Shown piece after piece: positions 32,333 through 36,778 of a stretch of DNA of 36,778 nt. The stretch spans positions 48,549 through 85,326 of the forward strand of contig DPHE01000063.1 in the NCBI GenBank assembly GCA_003521815.1, given 5' to 3'. The first letter of the stretch is position 1, and each line of letters opens with the position of its first letter. The DNA is from Colwellia sp. Its GTDB lineage: Bacteria > Pseudomonadota > Gammaproteobacteria > Enterobacterales > Alteromonadaceae. Under the pieces are notes generated by a model. It was given only the letters and a program-made list of their open reading frames with translations, had not been told where the DNA came from and did not search any database. Both the position numbers and the translations under genes were made by a program.

Positions 32333-32527
32333 CACTCACCTTTACAGAACTGTTAAAGACTAACTATTTTACTGAATTCTCAAAAAAAACAAAGATGAAT
32401 CAACTAAATTTTCCATTATATGAAACCCCATAAGTACCTATATAATACATTAAGGTATAAAAAATATAACAAGTCATTCAAAAAGGACAAAATACAGCCT
32501 ACTGTTCGCTCCGCTCTGTTTTAACGT

Positions 32528-33739
32528 CTACTCATGCCTTAGCGCCTCAATGGGATCTAGCTGTGCCGCTCGTCGCGCCGGGAAGTAGCCAAAGATAACT
32601 CCGACTGCTGCAGAAAATAAAAATGCGGTGGCCACAATGCCCGGATTGAAAACAAAAGGCACGTGGATCAAATTGGCAAGCACCACTGAACCCACAAGTG
32701 CCAGTACGATACCAATGATACCGCCAAGTGAAGAGATCACCACCGCTTCAACTAAAAACTGAAGTAATACCTCTCGCTCCAACGCACCAATGGCCAACCG
32801 GATACCGATTTCGCGGGTGCGTTCGGTCACCGAGACCAACATGATATTCATGATACCTATACCGCCCACTAGCAGACTAACAGCGGCCACCGCACCCAGT
32901 AACATAGTCAGTATTTTGGTGGTACCCGTTAACATCTTGGCGATCTCTTTCATGTCCATCACCGAGAAATCATCGTCCTCACTGGTTGATATATGACGGC
33001 GCTCGCGCAACAGCCATGTGATATCTCGCTCGACCTTCTCTGTGGAAGCACCATTTTGTACCGAGACCTGAATAAGGCTTACATTTTGATTTCCCGCAAT
33101 ACGCCGCTGAAAGGTGCGTAATGGGATAATAATGCGATCATCCTGATCTGAGCCCATGGTGGACTGGCCCTTAGCCTCCAACACACCAATTACTTGGCAT
33201 GATAGTTTTTTTAATCGAATTTTGCTGCCCAATGGGTCTTGACCGCCAAACAGTTTTTGGCGCACTGTTTGACCGAGAATACAGACAGCCTTGCCTCCGC
33301 GCAGCTCGTTATCGGTAAATTTACGCCCCACCGCAATGGTCCAATTACCTGCCTTAAAATATTGGTTGTCAGATCCGGAAACGGAGGTCGACCAATTTTC
33401 ATTACCGAATACCGCCGTCACTCCTTGGGATGAGGACGGTGCCACAGCGGCGATTGAACTTATATCTCTAATAATGGCCTTAGCATCATTGGCGTCGAAA
33501 GCTGCCGCAGCGGAACGTTGACCCATGCCCATGCGTTGGCCGGGAGTTACCATTAACAAATTACTGCCCAGACTAGCGATCTGATGGGTGACTTGCACAG
33601 TAGCCCCCGCACCAATGGTGACCATAATAATCACCGCTGCAACACCAATGACGATACCCAACATGGTGAGGAAAGAGCGCATAACATTACGACGAATCTC
33701 GCGTAAGGCCAGCACCAGTGTATTCCATAACATAAGCAT
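32528..33739 (-). CDS. macB: MacB-like ABC exporter permease
   Basis: Membrane subunit of a MacAB-type tripartite exporter, 403 residues. One helix at about 20-42 (MRSFLTMLGIVIGVAAVIIMVTIG) is followed by a large periplasmic domain (about 45-275). Three helices with the FtsX signature (VSVTERTREIGIRLAIGALE) follow, ending in YFPARRAAQLDPIEALRHE, the standard MacB/FtsX ending. In E. coli MacB this domain is fused behind the ATPase; here it is a separate gene whose ATG overlaps the ATPase stop by one base (TAATG). The substrate (macrolide, peptide or lipid) cannot be told. Confidence 0.93.
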   Translation of the reverse strand: MLMLWNTLVLALREIRRNVMRSFLTMLGIVIGVAAVIIMVTIGAGATVQVTHQIASLGSNLLMVTPGQRMGMGQRSAAAAFDANDAKAIIRDISSIAAVAPSSSQGVTAVFGNENWSTSVSGSDNQYFKAGNWTIAVGRKFTDNELRGGKAVCILGQTVRQKLFGGQDPLGSKIRLKKLSCQVIGVLEAKGQSTMGSDQDDRIIIPLRTFQRRIAGNQNVSLIQVSVQNGASTEKVERDITWLLRERRHISTSEDDDFSVMDMKEIAKMLTGTTKILTMLLGAVAAVSLLVGGIGIMNIMLVSVTERTREIGIRLAIGALEREVLLQFLVEAVVISSLGGIIGIVLALVGSVVLANLIHVPFVFNPGIVATAFLFSAAVGVIFGYFPARRAAQLDPIEALRHE

Positions 33740-34458
33740 TAAGCAGACTCCCCGTTTAGTTGGTCAGACTCCACCATGCCATCAACGAAATACACAATGC
33801 GTTTAGCGTAGGCCGCCATATTAATTTCGTGAGTAACCATGACAATAGTAATCCCATATTCCCGGTTAAAAGCAGTTAATAGTTCCATAATCTCGCGACT
33901 GCGTGTGGTATCAAGATTGCCTGTTGGTTCATCGGCTAATAATACGTCGGGACGAGTGACAATGGCCCTGGCAATGGCTACTCGTTGCTGCTGACCACCA
34001 GACAACTCACTAGGACTATGGTGTTCCCACCCTTTGAGTCCCACAGCATCTAAGGCTTGTAGCGCACTTCGACGGCGCTCGATAGCGGGTGTGCCACGGT
34101 ATATCATCGGTAGTTCAACGTTTTCCAGTGCAGAGGTACGACCCAACAGGTTGTATCCCTGAAACACGAAGCCGAGATAATGGCGACGCAAGCGAGCACG
34201 TTGATCACGTGAGAGCTTGCCGACCTCGATGCCACGAAAGTGATAAGTGCCCGATGTGGGCGTGTCGAGACAGCCAAGGATATTCAGGCAAGTCGACTTA
34301 CCCGAACCGCTCGGCCCCATTACCGCTACGAAGTCGCCTTTATCTATCCTCAGATCAGCTCCGCGTAGTGCCTGCATGGCCGCCCCGCCCGTGCCGTACA
34401 CTTTGATTACACGTTGCAATTCTATTAAAGGAGGTTGTGTGTGCTCGTTGGTCACCAT
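33739..34458 (-). CDS. MacB-like ABC exporter ATPase
   Basis: ATP-binding subunit, 239 residues from ATG 34458. GTG 34464 (two codons longer) overlaps the macA stop as GTGA, but AGGG is better spaced from the ATG. Walker A is GPSGSGKST, the Q-loop FVFQGYN, the signature LSGGQQQRVAIARA, Walker B VLLADEPTGNLD, and the switch His is in VTHE. The N-terminal LIELQRVIKVYGTGGAAMQALRG is typical of the MacB/LolD subfamily. It is translationally linked to macA before it and the permease after it. G+C is visibly above the flanking core genes (33 of 60 bases in one counted line). Confidence 0.93.
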   Translation of the reverse strand: MVTNEHTQPPLIELQRVIKVYGTGGAAMQALRGADLRIDKGDFVAVMGPSGSGKSTCLNILGCLDTPTSGTYHFRGIEVGKLSRDQRARLRRHYLGFVFQGYNLLGRTSALENVELPMIYRGTPAIERRRSALQALDAVGLKGWEHHSPSELSGGQQQRVAIARAIVTRPDVLLADEPTGNLDTTRSREIMELLTAFNREYGITIVMVTHEINMAAYAKRIVYFVDGMVESDQLNGESA

Positions 34459-34460
34459 GA

Positions 34461-35765
34461 TCACTGGCCCTGACTCATTGTTTCAACGACTAGCGTCATG
34501 CCGGGCTCAAGTTCTCCCTTTAACACCTCTGTTTTTATGCCATCCGTGGCATTAGTGCTGACAGGTATTGCCACAAGCTGCCCGTCTCGTAATACCCAAA
34601 CGAGCCGCTGTTTGTTATCGCGATTCACCTCTTCGACTGATTTAGAGCCCGAACGAGTTGGGCGCGGTATTAGTTGATTCACTAGGCTAGCGCTGCGCGT
34701 CGATGTCTCTACTGTGGCAACTGGCGGCGTAAAGCGCAGCGCGGCATTGGTAATCAATAGTGCGTTATTAATCTTATTGACCGTTATATCAGCGGTAGCG
34801 GTCATGCCTGGTCGTAACAGTAATGCCGAATTATCGACCCGTAATATGGTTTCGTAGGTCACAACGCCCTCAACGGTTTGAGAAGAGAAATGTACTTCAG
34901 TGATCTCAGCCACAAAACTGTTATCGGGGTAAGCATCCACAGTAAATAGCGCCTGCTGACCGACCAAAACTTGTCCCACATCGGCCTCATCCACATCCAC
35001 ATGTAGCTCAATCTGTGTCAGGTCTTCAGCTAGAGTGAACAACACCGGCGTTTGTAACGAGGCGGCGACGGTCTGACCCGGCTCAACATTTCGTTCAAGC
35101 ACAATACCATTAATTGGAGAATGAATAGTGGCCTTTGATAACCTGATTTGTTCGGCGTTGAGTGACGCCTGCGATTGAGCGACCTGCGCCTTAGTGCTTA
35201 ATAGGTTTGCTTCGGCACGATCGTAGGCTGCTTGTGCCGTATCACAATCATCTTCGGAACACATGCCTGATTTTGCCAGCTCTCTTGCCCGCCTTAACTT
35301 TCTTTGTGTTTCAATCACTGTAGCCTCAGCTTGTTTGACTTGCGCCTGTGTTACTTGCAACACAGCGCGAGATTGATTAACTAACGCCTGCAATTGTTCA
35401 GTATCGAGTATTGTCAACACCTGTCCTTCTTTGACACGGTCATTAAAATCTACCGCGACAAATTTAACTGTGCCTGAAATTTCAGAGCCAACATCAACCT
35501 GATTGACCGGCTCAAGTGTACCTGTGGCGGTCACAGTCACGATCAAATCACCACGTTCCACCTCATCAGTTTTATACTGGATAGTTTGGGAATGACTGCT
35601 ACCAAACCACGATAATGCAAGGCCAGTAGTAACCACCATTATGACGATTAAAATAGCCCACTTGATTAGGTGACCACGACGTTTTGAAGTGGGGTCGACA
35701 CCCAAGGTTTTGTTAATATCATCAACGTCAACTGATTGTACGAATTTACTTTTGGTTGTAACCAT
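34461..35765 (-). CDS. macA: MacA-like periplasmic adaptor (HlyD/RND membrane fusion family)
   Basis: Links the MacB-type transporter to a TolC-like outer membrane channel. The 434 residues start with a cytoplasmic N-terminus of about 33 residues, longer than usual, then one membrane anchor (WAILIVIMVVTTGLALSWF). A first beta/lipoyl half (VTATGTLEPVNQVDVGSEISGTV) follows, then a long alpha hairpin (about 120-220, QSRAVLQVTQAQVKQAEA to QASLNAEQIRLSKA), the second lipoyl half (IHSPINGIVLERNVEPGQTV), a beta-barrel, and a membrane-proximal domain. Two cysteines (SGMCSEDDCDT) near the hairpin tip are unusual and could form a disulfide. No TolC gene is nearby. Confidence 0.93.
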   Translation of the reverse strand: MVTTKSKFVQSVDVDDINKTLGVDPTSKRRGHLIKWAILIVIMVVTTGLALSWFGSSHSQTIQYKTDEVERGDLIVTVTATGTLEPVNQVDVGSEISGTVKFVAVDFNDRVKEGQVLTILDTEQLQALVNQSRAVLQVTQAQVKQAEATVIETQRKLRRARELAKSGMCSEDDCDTAQAAYDRAEANLLSTKAQVAQSQASLNAEQIRLSKATIHSPINGIVLERNVEPGQTVAASLQTPVLFTLAEDLTQIELHVDVDEADVGQVLVGQQALFTVDAYPDNSFVAEITEVHFSSQTVEGVVTYETILRVDNSALLLRPGMTATADITVNKINNALLITNAALRFTPPVATVETSTRSASLVNQLIPRPTRSGSKSVEEVNRDNKQRLVWVLRDGQLVAIPVSTNATDGIKTEVLKGELEPGMTLVVETMSQGQ

Positions 35766-35826
35766 AATTATTTACACCCTATTTTCCAACAGACGTGGAG
35801 TAACACAAAAGTCTGAGACTGGCGAT

Positions 35827-35908
35827 AATTTAACCTTATTATTTTGGGTTATCTCTGACTTCAATCAGTTTTTTTATGTTTTAAAGTCTATTCATCACAC
35901 AACCTGAG
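35827..35908 (-). repeat. Dispersed repeat, copy B (upstream of macA)
   Basis: Diverged copy of 15709-15792, in opposite orientation in the window but the same orientation relative to the gene it precedes. The core CTGATTGAAGTCAG keeps 8 of 10 fixed positions of an FNR/DNR-type site and is nearly palindromic. It ends 62 bp before the macA start. Weaker similarity seems to extend about 13 bp further, to near 35921. Confidence 0.75.
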
Positions 35909-36001
35909 TTAGCCGCATAGTTATGTTATTTAATCACTAGGAAAAGCCCTAAGCATTTATTTTCTACTAAAGAAAACATTATTAAAGCGATACCTGTTGG
36001 T

Positions 36002-36124
36002 ATGGCTATTATCTTTAGCTCTACAATGGGAACTGTCTCAACTGCCGTAATTGTGGGATTTTATCTCTGGCCTGTGCTAGAGTCAGATCAGGAAAGTGAG
36101 CTCGCGTTAACCGCTTACAAATAG
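36002..36124 (+). CDS. Possible small membrane protein or gene fragment
   Basis: Forty codons from ATG 36002, with a frame open further upstream (from about 35930) without another ATG. It has a hydrophobic, glycine/serine-rich segment (MAIIFSSTMGTVSTAVIVGFYLW) and then an acidic end (ESDQESELA). No good ribosome site is visible. The protein-like composition suggests either a small inner-membrane protein using a rare start codon or the remnant of a longer gene. Family not recognised. Confidence 0.3.
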   Translation: MAIIFSSTMGTVSTAVIVGFYLWPVLESDQESELALTAYK

Positions 36125-36256
36125 CTTGAATTCTGTAATAATATTGAACGAAAAAAGTGTCTGTTTGTGTGAAACAAACAAGATAAAAAAGCAGCTAACA
36201 ATAGACTATTAAAAGATATATTAGCTAACAAAAATAAAACTAAAAAATTGTTTTAC

Positions 36257-36778
36257 ATGGATAAAATGAAACCTAACTCGTCTTCTCAAAACACTATAAA
36301 ACAACCCACTATTTTCTGGCACGATTATGAAACTTGGGGTATATCACCCAAAGTTGATAAGCCTTCTCAGTTTGCGGGGATCAGAACCGATTTAGATCTC
36401 AACATAATTGGTGAGCCTGAAATGTTTTATTGCCAACCACCGCAAGATTGCTTGCCTCAGCCAGAGGCGTGCTTAGTTACCGGTATTACGCCGCAAAAAG
36501 CAGAGCGTGAAGGGTTAACTGAAGCAGAGTTTGCTAATCGAATTAACGCATTATTTAGTGTGCCTAATACGTGTGTTGCCGGTTATAACAATATTCGCTT
36601 TGATGATGAAGTATCGCGCTATCTTTTCTATCGTAATTTTTTCGACCCTTATGCCCGTGAATGGCAAAATGGCAATAGTCGTTGGGATATTATTGATATG
36701 GTGCGTGCCTGTTATGCACTTCGTCCTGAAGGCATAAATTGGCCAACTATTGAACGTAATGGTGAACAGGTAGTGAGT
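36257..36778 (+). CDS. sbcB: Exonuclease I, N-terminal part (gene runs off the window)
   Basis: 3'-to-5' single-strand DNA exonuclease acting in recombination and mismatch repair. 174 codons are present, up to the window end. The DEDD-family motif I is WHDYETWG (Asp and Glu). The sequence then follows E. coli ExoI closely: FAGIRTDLDLNIIGEPEMFY, LVTGITPQKAE, and GYNNIRFDDEVSRYLFYRNF with the motif II Asp, then NSRWDIIDMVRACYALRPEGINWP. Start ATG 36257 or ATG 36266; the first few residues are not conserved, so either is possible. G+C returns to core-like values. Confidence 0.95.
   Translation, partial: MDKMKPNSSSQNTIKQPTIFWHDYETWGISPKVDKPSQFAGIRTDLDLNIIGEPEMFYCQPPQDCLPQPEACLVTGITPQKAEREGLTEAEFANRINALFSVPNTCVAGYNNIRFDDEVSRYLFYRNFFDPYAREWQNGNSRWDIIDMVRACYALRPEGINWPTIERNGEQVVS

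Larger units (their letters stand above)
35766..36256. other. Divergent macA-sbcB intergenic region
   Basis: 491 bp. It contains the second copy of the dispersed repeat close to macA and a possible small plus-strand ORF (both listed). A TGTTTG/CAAACA stem at 36162-36180 has T-rich sequence on its minus side, but no minus-strand gene ends there. The sbcB ribosome site is weak. Confidence 0.5.

Noticed and set aside
36162..36180. TGTTTG/CAAACA hairpin with T-rich sequence on the minus side
   Set aside because: No minus-strand gene ends there, and the stem is only 6 bp; probably chance in AT-rich DNA.
1..36778. CRISPR arrays, tRNA or rRNA genes, intact insertion sequences, prophage genes
   Set aside because: Looked for and not found; no regularly spaced repeats, cloverleaf sequence, transposase or phage structural protein was seen.

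Overview
The window looks like chromosome of an AT-rich marine gammaproteobacterium, most likely Alteromonadales and close to Colwellia or Thalassotalea. This rests on gene order (gyrA-serC-aroA-cmk-rpsA-ihfB-lapA-lapB on one strand, ubiG-nrdA-nrdB-ferredoxin on the other), protein lengths and key residues nearly identical to E. coli numbering, and low G+C. I could not run a database search, so the taxon is an inference.

Region 1 (1-15.1 kb) is conserved core. Minus strand: gyrA, serC-aroA, cmk, rpsA, ihfB and lapA-lapB, separated by readable hairpin terminators. Plus strand: ubiG, then nrdA-nrdB-ferredoxin, a complete class Ia ribonucleotide reductase unit preceded by two NrdR-like boxes exactly 31 bp apart.

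Region 2 (15.1-23.6 kb) is accessory and the most interesting part. A tight plus-strand operon encodes a class I PHA synthase, a FabI-type enoyl reductase, a MaoC hydratase fused to a phosphotransacylase, and an acetate/butyrate-type kinase. Together these could link (R)-3-hydroxyacyl-CoA either to polymer storage or to enoyl reduction, acyl-phosphate and ATP. It is followed by a 111-residue in-frame scar that joins the start of an HlyD-type adaptor to the end of an ABC-2 permease, then a small helical-bundle protein behind a perfect FNR-type palindrome, and a lipoprotein with a C-terminal CxxCH haem site. A second FNR-like site lies upstream of the PHA operon. I read this as a low-oxygen or redox-stress gene block that lost an exporter by deletion.

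Region 3 (23.6-30.2 kb) returns to core-like genes: yciB-yciI, a PerM/AI-2E family permease, and the ybbA-ybbP exporter divergent from tesA, with the two start codons overlapping in a single CATG.

Region 4 (30.2-35.9 kb) is G+C richer and patchy: a GT4-like glycosyltransferase, about 680 bp of mostly non-coding sequence holding a degenerate macB fragment, a glutaredoxin-like protein, and a macA-macB exporter operon with ATPase and permease on separate genes. An approximately 84-bp sequence upstream of macA is a diverged copy of one upstream of the PHA operon, in the same orientation relative to the downstream gene. The window ends inside sbcB (exonuclease I). No tRNA, rRNA, CRISPR array or intact insertion sequence was seen.
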